NCBI RefSeq assembly: GCF_022662375.1
Contig: NZ_JAKNQL010000024.1
Coordinates: forward strand, 1-64,000
DNA length: 64,000 bases
Source of the DNA: Pseudomonas sp. CROZ-RG-20F-R04-15
GTDB lineage: Bacteria; Pseudomonadota; Gammaproteobacteria; Pseudomonadales; Pseudomonadaceae
Direction: 5' to 3'
This document shows, piece after piece, positions 34,665 to 43,242 of the stretch. Within the stretch, counting starts at the first letter, position 1. Every line of letters starts with the position of its first letter. The position numbers and the translations under genes were made by a program. The notes beneath the pieces are model-generated. The model made no database searches and had not been told where the DNA came from. It was given only the letters and a program-made list of their open reading frames with translations.

Positions 34665-36041
34665 TCACACCGTATGCAGATACCAGTTGTACTCAAGGTC
34701 AGAAATCGAGTTCTCGAACTCGGCCAGCTCGCTTTCCTTGCACGCGACAAACACGTCGATGTACATCGGGTCGATATAGCGGGCCATGACTTCGCTGTCG
34801 TCCAGCTCGCGCAGTGCGTCGCGCAGGTTGTTCGGCAGGCTCTGCTCGTTCTGCTCGTAGCTGTTGCCTTCCACCGGGGCGCCCGGCTCGATCTGATTGG
34901 TCAGACCGTGGTGAATGCCGGCCAGTACCGAAGCCATCAGCAGGTACGGGTTGGCGTCAGCGCCGGCAACGCGATGCTCGATACGAACAGCGTCGGCCGA
35001 ACCGGTTGGCACACGAACCGCAACGGTGCGGTTGTCGATGCCCCAGCTCGGCGAATTCGGTACGTAGAATTGCGCGCCAAAGCGGCGGTACGAGTTGACG
35101 TTCGGGCAGAGGAACGCCATTTGCGCAGGCAGGGTCTCCAGCACACCGCCGATCGCGTGACGCAGTGCGGCGTTCTGCTCGGGATCCTCGCTGGCGAAGA
35201 TGTTGTTGCCTTCTTTGTCCAGGATCGAAATGTGCACGTGCAGACCGTTGCCCGCCTGGCCCGGATACGGCTTGGCCATGAAGGTGGTGTCCATCTCGTG
35301 GTCGTAGGCGATGTTCTTCACCAGACGCTTGAGCAGGACGGCGTAGTCGCACGCCTTGATCGGGTCGGAGACGTGATGCAGGTTGACTTCGAACTGCGCC
35401 GGGGCGCTTTCCTTGACGATCGCGTCAGCCGGGATGCCCTGCTCTTTCGCGCCTTCGAGGATGTCTTGCAGACAATCGACGTATTCATCGAGGTCGTCGA
35501 TCAGATAGACCTGAGTCGACACTGGACGCTTGCCGGACACCGGCGAACGTGGCGATTGCGGACGGCCGTTCACGTTGTCCTGATCGATCAGGTAGAACTC
35601 GAGTTCGAACGCCGCGCAGATAGTCAGACCGAGGTCGTCGAATTTGCGCACGACGTTGGCCAGCACTTCACGCGGGTCAGCGAAGAACGGCTGGCCTTCG
35701 ATCTCGTGCATGGTCATCAGGAGTTGTGCGGTTGGGCGCTTCTGCCACGGCTCGATGCTCAGGGTGCCGGGGATCGGATAGCAAATACGGTCAGCGTCGC
35801 CGATGTCCAGACCCAGGCCGGTGCTTTCCACCGTGGAGCCATTGATGTCGAGCGCGAAAAGCGAGGCCGGCAGGTTGATGCCTTTCTCGTAAACCTTATG
35901 AAGACTGGTGCGTTCGATGCGCTTGCCGCGCACCACACCGTTCATATCCGCAATCAGAAGGTCGACGTACAAAACCTCAGGATATTTCTTAAGGAATGCG
36001 TTTGCTTCGTTGAGTTGAACGGTACGCAGAGGGACCGACAT
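34665..36041 (-). CDS. puuA: Gamma-glutamylputrescine synthetase PuuA-like
   Basis: The 458-residue glutamine synthetase-fold enzyme has FELEFYLIDQDN, the Glu of APAQFEVNLHH, NGLHVHISI, CPNVNSYRRFGAQF and RIEHRVAGADANPY. PuuA/SpuB/PauA enzymes ligate glutamate to putrescine using ATP, the first step of the pathway. AGGTG precedes the ATG at 36041. It is divergent from puuD across a 282-bp control region. It is the better PuuA candidate of the two GS-like genes because of its neighbours. Confidence 0.9.
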   Translation of the reverse strand: MSVPLRTVQLNEANAFLKKYPEVLYVDLLIADMNGVVRGKRIERTSLHKVYEKGINLPASLFALDINGSTVESTGLGLDIGDADRICYPIPGTLSIEPWQKRPTAQLLMTMHEIEGQPFFADPREVLANVVRKFDDLGLTICAAFELEFYLIDQDNVNGRPQSPRSPVSGKRPVSTQVYLIDDLDEYVDCLQDILEGAKEQGIPADAIVKESAPAQFEVNLHHVSDPIKACDYAVLLKRLVKNIAYDHEMDTTFMAKPYPGQAGNGLHVHISILDKEGNNIFASEDPEQNAALRHAIGGVLETLPAQMAFLCPNVNSYRRFGAQFYVPNSPSWGIDNRTVAVRVPTGSADAVRIEHRVAGADANPYLLMASVLAGIHHGLTNQIEPGAPVEGNSYEQNEQSLPNNLRDALRELDDSEVMARYIDPMYIDVFVACKESELAEFENSISDLEYNWYLHTV

Positions 36042-36323
36042 GATGCACCTATTTAGCTGTTAATTATTATGTTCACTGCTGTTTCGCCGAGCCAGTCAAC
36101 CCGAACGGCAAAGTGAAGTCAATAGCGAACAGATGGCCGCTCAGGGTTTATTTTTCGGGCTTTTTTTAACACCCGCGTGCCAATACAGGCGCCACAGCCC
36201 CGAGAATCATGAAGATATGATGAACGGCGTTTAGAATTTTTTACATGGCAGTTGTTAATTAAAATCAACGAGGCTAAGCTCCGGAAAAGCTCGTTCAAGT
36301 GTCAAACTTCGAGGTGAATAAAA
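36042..36323. promoter_or_regulatory. Divergent puuA/puuD control region
   Basis: The 282-bp gap is AT-rich relative to the genes and carries the direct repeat TGTTAATTA at 36058-36066 and 36253-36261, close to the puuA start and 63 bases from the puuD start. Such paired sites could bind the PuuR-like repressor, but the motif is not the E. coli PuuR box. No terminator is visible. Confidence 0.55.
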
Positions 36324-37085
36324 ATGGCATTCAAGCCATTGATCGGCGTTACTGCGTGCGTCAAACAGATTGGCCTGCACCCCTATCACATCAGCGGCGA
36401 CAAGTACTTACGTGCTGTCAGCGTTGGCGCTGAAGGGTTGCCAGTGGTCATTCCTTCCCTTGGCAACCTGACTGAAATCGAAGACCTGCTCGGTCAACTC
36501 GATGGTCTGCTGCTGACCGGCTCGCCCTCGAACGTGGAACCTTTCCACTATCAAGGCCCGGCCAGCGCTCCCGGCACGGATCATGATCCGGCGCGGGATG
36601 CCACCACCCTTCCTCTATTGCGTGCAGCCATCGCGGCGGGCGTTCCGGTGCTCGGCATTTGCCGTGGTTTCCAGGAAATGAACGTGGCGTTCGGCGGCAG
36701 CCTGCATCAGAAGGTGCATGAGCTGCCGGGCATGCTCGATCACCGCGAAGCCGATAGCCCGGATGTGGCCGTGCAATATGCACCGGCGCATGCGGTGACC
36801 GTGCTCGCTGGCGGCGTGTTCGAGGCGCTGGAACTGCCGAGCGAGTTTCAGGTGAACTCGATTCACAGCCAGGGCATAGACCGCCTCGCCCCCGGCCTGC
36901 GCGCCGAAGCGGTGGCGCCGGACGGTCTGATCGAGGCGGTTTCGGTCGAGCACAGCCCGACCTTCGCCCTCGGCGTGCAATGGCACCCGGAATGGCAAGT
37001 GCTCGACAACCCGAACTACCTGAAGATTTTCCAGGCATTCGGCGCGGCTTGCCGACAACGGGCGGCGCGGCGCAACCAGCGCTGA
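36324..37085 (+). CDS. puuD: Gamma-glutamyl-GABA hydrolase PuuD-like
   Basis: The 253-residue class-I glutamine-amidotransferase-type hydrolase has the nucleophile Cys113 in VLGICRGFQEMN and the His/Glu pair in GVQWHPEWQ. PuuD/SpuA releases GABA from gamma-glutamyl-GABA, the last step of the Puu pathway. The polyamine transporter genes follow on the same strand, and GAGGTG precedes the ATG. Confidence 0.9.
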   Translation: MAFKPLIGVTACVKQIGLHPYHISGDKYLRAVSVGAEGLPVVIPSLGNLTEIEDLLGQLDGLLLTGSPSNVEPFHYQGPASAPGTDHDPARDATTLPLLRAAIAAGVPVLGICRGFQEMNVAFGGSLHQKVHELPGMLDHREADSPDVAVQYAPAHAVTVLAGGVFEALELPSEFQVNSIHSQGIDRLAPGLRAEAVAPDGLIEAVSVEHSPTFALGVQWHPEWQVLDNPNYLKIFQAFGAACRQRAARRNQR

Positions 37086-37260
37086 CACACCCCGAAGATT
37101 ACAACGATTTACTGCCCCCACGGACGTCGGGTGTGCCTGCGCACATCCGTCATCCGTGAATAGCAACACCCGTAATAACAACAAGTACGACCCAGGCAGC
37201 CAGGACGGCGGCGCCGACCAAGCCGGACGGCAGGAGCAAGACCTTCAGATCAATGCAAAA

Positions 37261-37356
37261 CCCTGTGGGAGCGAGCTTGCTCGCGAAAGCGGAGTGTCAG
37301 GCAACAACGACGTCGACTGACACGACGTATTCGCGAGCAAGCTCGCTCCCACAGGG
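37261..37356. repeat. Inverted REP pair
   Basis: A REP doublet lies in the 365-bp gap between puuD and potG. The first 175 bases of the gap (37086-37260) have no other recognised feature. Confidence 0.9.
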
Positions 37357-37450
37357 GGATGTGATCCGACCGGGAATGCACCTGCAGGCTTGCAATCCAC
37401 TTAAGCCCGGCCACATTGGCCAGGCGAACGAAACCTGTTGGGAGTTTCAC

Positions 37451-38593
37451 ATGGCAAACGCCTCCAGCACTTACAGGAAGGCACTTGAAGGTCATCAGCA
37501 ACCGAAAAAGGTTCTGGTGAAAGTCGACCGTGTCACCAAGAAGTTCGACGAAACCGTGGCAGTGGACGATGTGTCCCTGGAGATCCATCAGGGCGAAATC
37601 TTCGCCCTGCTCGGTGGCTCCGGTTCGGGCAAATCGACCCTGCTGCGCATGCTCGCCGGTTTCGAGCGCCCGACTGAAGGGCGGATTCTGCTCGACGGCG
37701 TGGACATCACCGACATGCCGCCGTACGAGCGGCCGATCAACATGATGTTCCAGTCCTATGCGCTGTTCCCACACATGACCGTCGCGCAGAACATTGCCTT
37801 CGGCTTGAAGCAGGACCGTTTGCCCGCCAGCGAAATCGACGCCCGTGTCGATGAAATGCTGCGCCTGGTGCACATGACCCAATACGCCAAACGCCGTCCG
37901 CATCAGTTGTCCGGCGGTCAGCGTCAGCGCGTCGCCCTCGCCCGTTCGCTGGCCAAGCGTCCGAAGCTGTTGCTGCTCGACGAGCCGATGGGTGCGCTGG
38001 ATAAAAAGCTGCGTTCGCAGATGCAACTGGAACTGGTGCAGATCATCGAACGCGTCGGCGTGACATGCGTGATGGTGACCCACGACCAGGAAGAGGCCAT
38101 GACCATGGCCGAGCGCATCGCGATCATGCACCTCGGCTGGATCGCCCAAATCGGCAGCCCGGTCGACATCTATGAAGCGCCGGTCAGCCGCATGGTCTGC
38201 GAATTCATCGGCAACGTGAATGCCTTCGACGGCACCGTGGTGGAAGACCTTGAAGGTCACGCGATCATCCACAGCCCGGACCTGCAACAGAAGATCTACG
38301 TCGGCCACGGCGTCAGCACTTCGGTGCAGGACAAGTCGGTCACCTACGCAATCCGTCCGGAAAAAATGCTCGTCAGCACGACCAAGCCGGAGTTCCGCTA
38401 CAACTGGTCCGAAGGCAAGGTGCATGACATCGCCTACCTCGGCGGTCACTCGGTGTTCTACGTCGAATTGCCCGGCGGCAAAATCGTCCAGTCGTTCATG
38501 GCCAACGCCGAACGCCGTGGCGCGCGTCCGACCTGGGACGACAAGGTCTACGTGTGGTGGGAAGACGACAGCGGCGTGGTACTGCGCTCATGA
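37451..38593 (+). CDS. potG: Putrescine ABC transporter ATP-binding protein PotG-like
   Basis: The 380-residue ATPase has Walker A GGSGSGKST (about residues 55-63), signature LSGGQRQRVALARSL, and Walker B LLLLDEPMGALD, with a C-terminal regulatory TOBE domain. It energises uptake of putrescine through PotH and PotI. Its last codon overlaps potH by four bases (ATGA). The gene order potG-potH-potI-potF is a variant of the spu/pot arrangement. Confidence 0.93.
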   Translation: MANASSTYRKALEGHQQPKKVLVKVDRVTKKFDETVAVDDVSLEIHQGEIFALLGGSGSGKSTLLRMLAGFERPTEGRILLDGVDITDMPPYERPINMMFQSYALFPHMTVAQNIAFGLKQDRLPASEIDARVDEMLRLVHMTQYAKRRPHQLSGGQRQRVALARSLAKRPKLLLLDEPMGALDKKLRSQMQLELVQIIERVGVTCVMVTHDQEEAMTMAERIAIMHLGWIAQIGSPVDIYEAPVSRMVCEFIGNVNAFDGTVVEDLEGHAIIHSPDLQQKIYVGHGVSTSVQDKSVTYAIRPEKMLVSTTKPEFRYNWSEGKVHDIAYLGGHSVFYVELPGGKIVQSFMANAERRGARPTWDDKVYVWWEDDSGVVLRS

Positions 38594-39504
38594 GAACCTT
38601 CAATCAGCAATTCCTGCGCCTGGTGCCCAGCGGGCGAAAACTGGTGATCGGTATTCCGTTCATCTGGCTGTTCCTGTTCTTCATGCTGCCGTTTTTCCTG
38701 GTGATGAAGATCAGCTTCTCGGAAGCCGCGCTGTCGATCCCGCCGTACTCGGAGATCTACACCTACGCCGAACAGAAATTCCAGCTGATGCTCAACATCG
38801 GCAACTACACCATGCTCGGCGAAGACGAGCTGTACCTGTCGGCGTACCTCGGTTCGCTGAAGGTCGCGGCGCTGAGCACGATGATGTGCCTGCTGATCGG
38901 TTTCCCGATGGCCTACGCGATCACCAAGACCGGCAAGGAAACGCAAAACGTCCTGCTGCTGTTGATCATGATGCCAACCTGGACCGCGATCCTGATCCGC
39001 GTTTACGCGTGGATGGGCATCCTCAGCAACAACGGTTTGCTCAATGCGTTTCTGATGTGGACGGGACTGACCGATCACCCGATCGAGATCCTCAACACCA
39101 ACACCGCCGTGTATATCGGTGTGGTTTACGCCTACCTGCCGTTCATGGTGCTGCCGCTGTACGCCAACCTCGTCAAGCACGATGGCAGCCTGCTGGAAGC
39201 CGCGCAGGATCTGGGTTCGAGCAACTTCAACAACTTCTGGAAAATCACCGTGCCGCTGGCCAAGAACGGCATTATTGCCGGCTGCATGCTGGTGTTCATT
39301 CCGGTGGTTGGCGAGTTCGTGATTCCAGAACTGTTGGGTGGCCCGGAGACGCTGATGATCGGTCGCGTGCTGTGGCAAGAGTTCTTCAATAACCGCGACT
39401 GGCCGGTGGCGTCTGCGCTGGCGGTGGTGATGCTGTTGATCCTGATTGTGCCGATTCTGCTGTTCAACCGCAGCCAGGCCAAAGAGATGGAGGCACGGGG
39501 ATGA
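38590..39504 (+). CDS. potH: Putrescine ABC transporter permease PotH-like
   Basis: The 304-residue inner-membrane permease has about six helices and the permease loop EAAQDLGSSNFNNFWKITVPLAKNG, cut here as EAAQDLGSSNFNNFW, that contacts the ATPase. It overlaps potI by four bases. It forms the channel with PotI for putrescine uptake. Confidence 0.92.
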   Translation: MRTFNQQFLRLVPSGRKLVIGIPFIWLFLFFMLPFFLVMKISFSEAALSIPPYSEIYTYAEQKFQLMLNIGNYTMLGEDELYLSAYLGSLKVAALSTMMCLLIGFPMAYAITKTGKETQNVLLLLIMMPTWTAILIRVYAWMGILSNNGLLNAFLMWTGLTDHPIEILNTNTAVYIGVVYAYLPFMVLPLYANLVKHDGSLLEAAQDLGSSNFNNFWKITVPLAKNGIIAGCMLVFIPVVGEFVIPELLGGPETLMIGRVLWQEFFNNRDWPVASALAVVMLLILIVPILLFNRSQAKEMEARG

Positions 39505-40376
39505 AACGCTTCGGTTTTTCCAAGTTCATGCTGATCTTCGGTCTGATGTTCATTTATCTGCCGATGCTGATTCTGGTGATCTACTCGTTCAATGCATCCA
39601 AACTGGTGACGGTGTGGGGCGGCTGGTCGGTGAAGTGGTACGTCGGCCTGCTCGACAACACGCAACTGATGGGCTCAGTGGTGCGCTCGCTGGAAATCGC
39701 CTGCTACACCGCGATTGCCGCCGTCGCACTGGGCACCCTCGCCGCTTTCGTGCTGACTCGAGTGACGCGCTTCAAGGGTCGCACGCTGTTTGGCGGTCTG
39801 GTCACCGCGCCGCTGGTGATGCCTGAGGTGATCACCGGCCTGTCGCTGTTGCTGCTGTTCGTGGCCATGGCGCAGTTGATCGGCTGGCCGCAGGAGCGTG
39901 GCATCGTCACGATCTGGATCGCCCACACCACGTTTTGTGCAGCCTATGTGGCGGTGGTAGTCTCCGCCCGCCTTCGTGAGCTGGATTTGTCGATCGAAGA
40001 AGCGGCGATGGATCTCGGGGCGAAGCCGTTCAAGGTGTTTTTCCTGATCACCATTCCAATGATCGCGCCGTCGCTGGCGGCGGGCGGGATGATGTCGTTC
40101 GCCTTGTCGCTGGATGACCTGGTGTTGGCCAGCTTCGTCTCCGGGCCGGGTTCGACCACGTTGCCGATGGAAGTGTTCTCGGCGGTGCGTCTGGGTGTGA
40201 AACCTGAAATCAACGCCGTGGCCAGCCTGATTCTGCTGGCGGTGTCGCTGGTGACCTTCCTGGTCTGGTACTTCGGCCGCAAGGCAGAAGCCAACCGCAA
40301 ACGAGCGATTCAGGAAGCGATGGATCAGACCGCAAATGAGTCGTGGCAGCAACCGCAACAAGCCGCCACCGCTTGA
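39501..40376 (+). CDS. potI: Putrescine ABC transporter permease PotI-like
   Basis: The 291-residue permease has about six membrane segments and the conserved loop EEAAMDLGAKPFKVFFLI facing the ATPase. It begins in the ATGA overlap with potH. It is followed by a long inverted repeat and a composite repeat before potF, so potF may be expressed at a different level. Confidence 0.92.
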   Translation: MKRFGFSKFMLIFGLMFIYLPMLILVIYSFNASKLVTVWGGWSVKWYVGLLDNTQLMGSVVRSLEIACYTAIAAVALGTLAAFVLTRVTRFKGRTLFGGLVTAPLVMPEVITGLSLLLLFVAMAQLIGWPQERGIVTIWIAHTTFCAAYVAVVVSARLRELDLSIEEAAMDLGAKPFKVFFLITIPMIAPSLAAGGMMSFALSLDDLVLASFVSGPGSTTLPMEVFSAVRLGVKPEINAVASLILLAVSLVTFLVWYFGRKAEANRKRAIQEAMDQTANESWQQPQQAATA

Positions 40377-40379
40377 CCG

Positions 40380-40456
40380 GTAGGAGCTGCGGCACGCTGC
40401 GATCTTTTGACGTTGTTTTTGCAGATCAAAAGATCGCAGTGTGCCGCAGCTCCTAC
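40380..40456. repeat. Long inverted repeat (TAGGAGCTGC family)
   Basis: GTAGGAGCTGCGGCACGCTG at 40380 and its near-perfect inverse ending CCGCAGCTCCTAC at 40456 form 31-base arms around a 15-base loop with a single mismatch. A related copy lies at 57279-57358. It sits between potI and potF, inside the transporter operon. Confidence 0.88.
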
Positions 40457-40472
40457 AAACATGTAGACAGCC

Positions 40473-40520
40473 CCTCGGTCAGTCCCCTCTCCCTCTGGGA
40501 GAGGGTTAGGGTGAGGGAGC
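40473..40520. repeat. Short copy of the CCCTCTCCC hairpin repeat
   Basis: One hairpin unit (CCTCGGTCAGTCCCCTCTCC through GAGGGTTAGGGTGAGGG) directly follows the long inverted repeat before potF. Confidence 0.8.
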
Positions 40521-40557
40521 TTTGCGTAACGTGAATAAAAAGAATGGAGTTGTACCG

Positions 40558-41655
40558 ATGAAAATGTTTGGCAGGACTCTGCTGACACTGTCCTTAATGG
40601 GCGCAATGGTCATGGGCGCCCAGGCCAACGACAAGGTGCTGCGTGTTTACAACTGGTCCGATTACATCGCGCCGGACACCGTCAAGAAGTTCGAAGACGA
40701 GACCGGCATCCGCGTGACCTACGACGTCTTCGACAGCAACGAGACCCTTGAGGCGCGCTTGCTGGCGGGCAAATCCGGTTACGACCTGGTCGTGCCGTCG
40801 AACAGTTTCCTGGCCAAGCAGATCAAGGCTGGCGTCTATCAGACGCTGGACAAATCGAAGCTGCCGAACTGGAAGAATCTCAACCCGGTGCTGCTGAAAA
40901 ACGCCGCCGCCAGTGATCCGGACAACGCCCACGCGTTCCCGTACATGTGGGGCTCGATCGGCATCGGTTTCAACCCGGCCAAGGTCAAGGAAGTGCTCGG
41001 CGCCAACGCCCCGACCAACTCCTGGGACTTGCTGTTCAAGCCGGAAAACGCTGAAAAGCTCAAAGCCTGCGGCATCAGTTTCCTCGATTCGCCGACGGAA
41101 ATGATCCCGGCCGCCCTGCACTATCTGGGTTACCCGGTGAACGACAGGGACACCGCGCACATCAAGGAAGCCGAGGCGCTGTTCATGAAGATCCGCCCGA
41201 ACGTGGCGTATTTCCATTCCTCGAAGTACATCTCCGATCTGGCCAACGGCAATATTTGCGTGGCGGTCGGATACTCCGGTGACGTGCTGCAGGCCAAGGC
41301 CCGCGCGGTGGAATCGGGCAACAACGTGGTGATCGATTACAGCATTCCCAAGGAAGGCGCCGGCAGCTTCTACGACATGGTCGCGATCCCGCGCGATGCG
41401 GCGAACGTCGAGAACGCCTACCTGTTCATGGACTTTCTGATGCGTCCGGACATTATTGCCGAGATCACCAACAGCAACGGCTACAGCAACGCCAACGCGG
41501 CGGCCACGCCATTGGTGGACGAAGCGATCCGCAACGACCCGGGTTCGTACCCGTCGCAAGCGGTGATGGCGACACTGTATGCGGTGCCGGATCAGCCGAT
41601 TGCCACGCAGCGAATCATGACCCGAGGCTGGACCCGGGTGAAACTCGGTAAATAG
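40558..41655 (+). CDS. potF: Putrescine-binding periplasmic protein PotF-like (SpuD)
   Basis: The 365-residue protein has a signal peptide (MKMFGRTLLTLSLMGAMVMG, cleaved after AQA) and a periplasmic solute-binding fold starting VLRVYNWSDYIAPDTVKKF, typical of PotF/SpuD. It delivers putrescine to PotHI. GGAG lies before the ATG at 40558. The transporter neighbours and the preceding repressor and catabolic genes make putrescine the most likely ligand; spermidine is possible. Confidence 0.92.
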   Translation: MKMFGRTLLTLSLMGAMVMGAQANDKVLRVYNWSDYIAPDTVKKFEDETGIRVTYDVFDSNETLEARLLAGKSGYDLVVPSNSFLAKQIKAGVYQTLDKSKLPNWKNLNPVLLKNAAASDPDNAHAFPYMWGSIGIGFNPAKVKEVLGANAPTNSWDLLFKPENAEKLKACGISFLDSPTEMIPAALHYLGYPVNDRDTAHIKEAEALFMKIRPNVAYFHSSKYISDLANGNICVAVGYSGDVLQAKARAVESGNNVVIDYSIPKEGAGSFYDMVAIPRDAANVENAYLFMDFLMRPDIIAEITNSNGYSNANAAATPLVDEAIRNDPGSYPSQAVMATLYAVPDQPIATQRIMTRGWTRVKLGK

Positions 41656-41671
41656 GACAAGCGCAAATCCA

Positions 41672-41764
41672 AATGTGGGAGCGAGCCTGCTCGCGAAAGC
41701 GGTAGGTCAGGCTATGCAGATGTTGAATGAGCCGACGCCTTCGCGAGCAGGCTCGCTCCCACAG
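41672..41764. repeat. Inverted REP pair
   Basis: A REP doublet follows potF, before the terminator at 41871. Confidence 0.9.
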
Positions 41765-41869
41765 TAATGCAATGCAGTGCTGAAAATTTCCCGTTCACGC
41801 AGCGCCTTACCACCGCTGCACCCTGCTATGAACGGCCTCACCTGGCTCCCTCGGCTCAGGTGAATTCTC

Positions 41870-41893
41870 AGGCGCCCTCGGGCGCCTTTTTTT
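41870..41893 (+). terminator. Rho-independent terminator
   Basis: GGCGCCC (41871) and GGGCGCC (41880) form a tight stem with a two-base gap, followed by seven T residues. It ends the potF transcript on the plus strand, after the REP pair. Confidence 0.92.
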
Positions 41894-41899
41894 GTGCCG

Positions 41900-42421
41900 T
41901 CAGATCAGTGGCCAGTCTTGCAGAACCCGATAGCGCCCCTTGTGTGATTCGAACAAGGAGAAGCGTTCAGCGCGCAGAAAGAACTCCGGCGGCGTAGCGG
42001 ATTCCGGCTCCGGCGCACGGTACTCACGGGCCAGCGTCAGGTGCGGGCGAAACTCGCGTGGCGCCTCTTCAAAGCCAAACGGCAACATCGCCTGCTCCAG
42101 CGCATAAACCAGTCGCAGCAACGCCTGCGGCGCCTGCTCCGGCGCCAGCGACAACACCCCGGCGCGATGCCAGACCTGCAAGCGATCCAGCGAAATTTTC
42201 AATACCTCACCCGGCGTCCGCACTTGCCCGGCCGCCTCGCAGACTTCATTGATCTGGGCCAATGGCACCGCGCCAAGGAACAGCAACGTCAGATGAAAGT
42301 TGTCCGCAGGCACCGGCTTACCGGTGCGCAAACCCAACTCCCCTCGCCATTGAGCAATCGCCTTGCGCTGCGCAGACGGGCAATCGAGGGCGAAAAACAG
42401 TCGCTTTGTTTCATCGGTCAT
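41900..42421 (-). CDS. thpR: RNA 2',3'-cyclic phosphodiesterase ThpR
   Basis: The 173-residue 2H-family enzyme has the two HxT motifs, His43-Thr45 in NFHLTLLFLG and His127-Thr129 in RPHLTLAR. ThpR (LigT-like) hydrolyses 2',3'-cyclic phosphodiester ends of RNA. It is a short, usually free-standing gene and converges on the potF terminator. Confidence 0.9.
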   Translation of the reverse strand: MTDETKRLFFALDCPSAQRKAIAQWRGELGLRTGKPVPADNFHLTLLFLGAVPLAQINEVCEAAGQVRTPGEVLKISLDRLQVWHRAGVLSLAPEQAPQALLRLVYALEQAMLPFGFEEAPREFRPHLTLAREYRAPEPESATPPEFFLRAERFSLFESHKGRYRVLQDWPLI

Positions 42422-42529
42422 GGCCCTGCTCCCCTGTTCATCGTGATCCGCCGGATTCTACACAGCCTGATCTGACGACTCGCGACAGGCAGCTATAGTT
42501 CAAGGATTGCCATCAAACCGGAGGCCGCC

Positions 42530-42724
42530 ATGCGCGAGATCCTCAGCAAAGAACCCTGGTGGGCCCGCCCGCCAAATCCCGGGCAGGATGAGAAGGAACT
42601 GGAATGGGGCTGGCTGGTGCATTACAGCGAGGGTGAGCCGCGTTTCGAATTCGTCCGTGAGCGCCCGACGGACGAGCAGATTCGCAACCGCAAAAGTTGC
42701 CGCATCACCCCCACAGCCGAATGA
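42530..42724 (+). CDS. Small hypothetical protein
   Basis: The 64-residue product is rich in Trp, Glu and Arg (EPWWARPPNPGQDEKELEWG) and has no signal or membrane segment. A strong ribosome site (GGAGG) lies five bases before the ATG, which supports it as a real gene. No family is recognised. It is followed by a REP pair. Confidence 0.65.
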   Translation: MREILSKEPWWARPPNPGQDEKELEWGWLVHYSEGEPRFEFVRERPTDEQIRNRKSCRITPTAE

Positions 42725-42745
42725 ACACAGCCAGTGAGCACTAAC

Positions 42746-42840
42746 CCTGTGGGAGCGAGCCTGCTCGCGAAAGCGGCGTATCAGTGACCTTTTAGTTGAC
42801 TGACACACTGCATTCGCGAGCAGGCTCGCTCCCACAGGGT
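42746..42840. repeat. Inverted REP pair
   Basis: A REP doublet separates the small gene from the DUF1428 gene, which is on the opposite strand. Confidence 0.9.
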
Positions 42841-42886
42841 TTTGTGGTGAAGCATGAATTTTGCCCATTCCGCAATTGGCTGGGGC

Positions 42887-43240
42887 TCAAGGTTCGAGGA
42901 TATTTTTAAAGCCACCAAAGATCATCCGCTGGCCATCAAACCCCATCGGGTTGACGTCCGGTTGCATGCGCGGGTCGTCCATCATTTTTGCCATGCCGGC
43001 ATCACGGGTGGCTTTGTCGGGCCAGATCAGCCAGCCAGCCGAAACCGTTTCGCCTTCCTTGAGTTTTACCGCCATCGGAAATGAGGTGACCTTGCCATCC
43101 GGCACGTCATCACCCCAGCACTGAATCACATCCTGTGCACCGTATTCCTTGAACAATTTCGCCGCGATTGCGCAGTGCTTTTTGTACTGCTCAAGATTGG
43201 CAGTCGGCACCGGTGCTACGAAAATATCGATGTAAGCCAT
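42887..43240 (-). CDS. DUF1428-family protein
   Basis: The 117-residue protein begins MAYIDIFVAPVPTANLEQYK and has the DUF1428 pattern with CWGDDVPDGKVTSFPMAV and FGGFKNILE. DUF1428 proteins are small soluble proteins with a dimeric alpha-beta barrel-like fold and no well-defined function. The ATG at 43240 is two bases after the end of the lipoprotein gene, so the two form an operon. Confidence 0.88.
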   Translation of the reverse strand: MAYIDIFVAPVPTANLEQYKKHCAIAAKLFKEYGAQDVIQCWGDDVPDGKVTSFPMAVKLKEGETVSAGWLIWPDKATRDAGMAKMMDDPRMQPDVNPMGFDGQRMIFGGFKNILEP

Positions 43241-43242
43241 GA

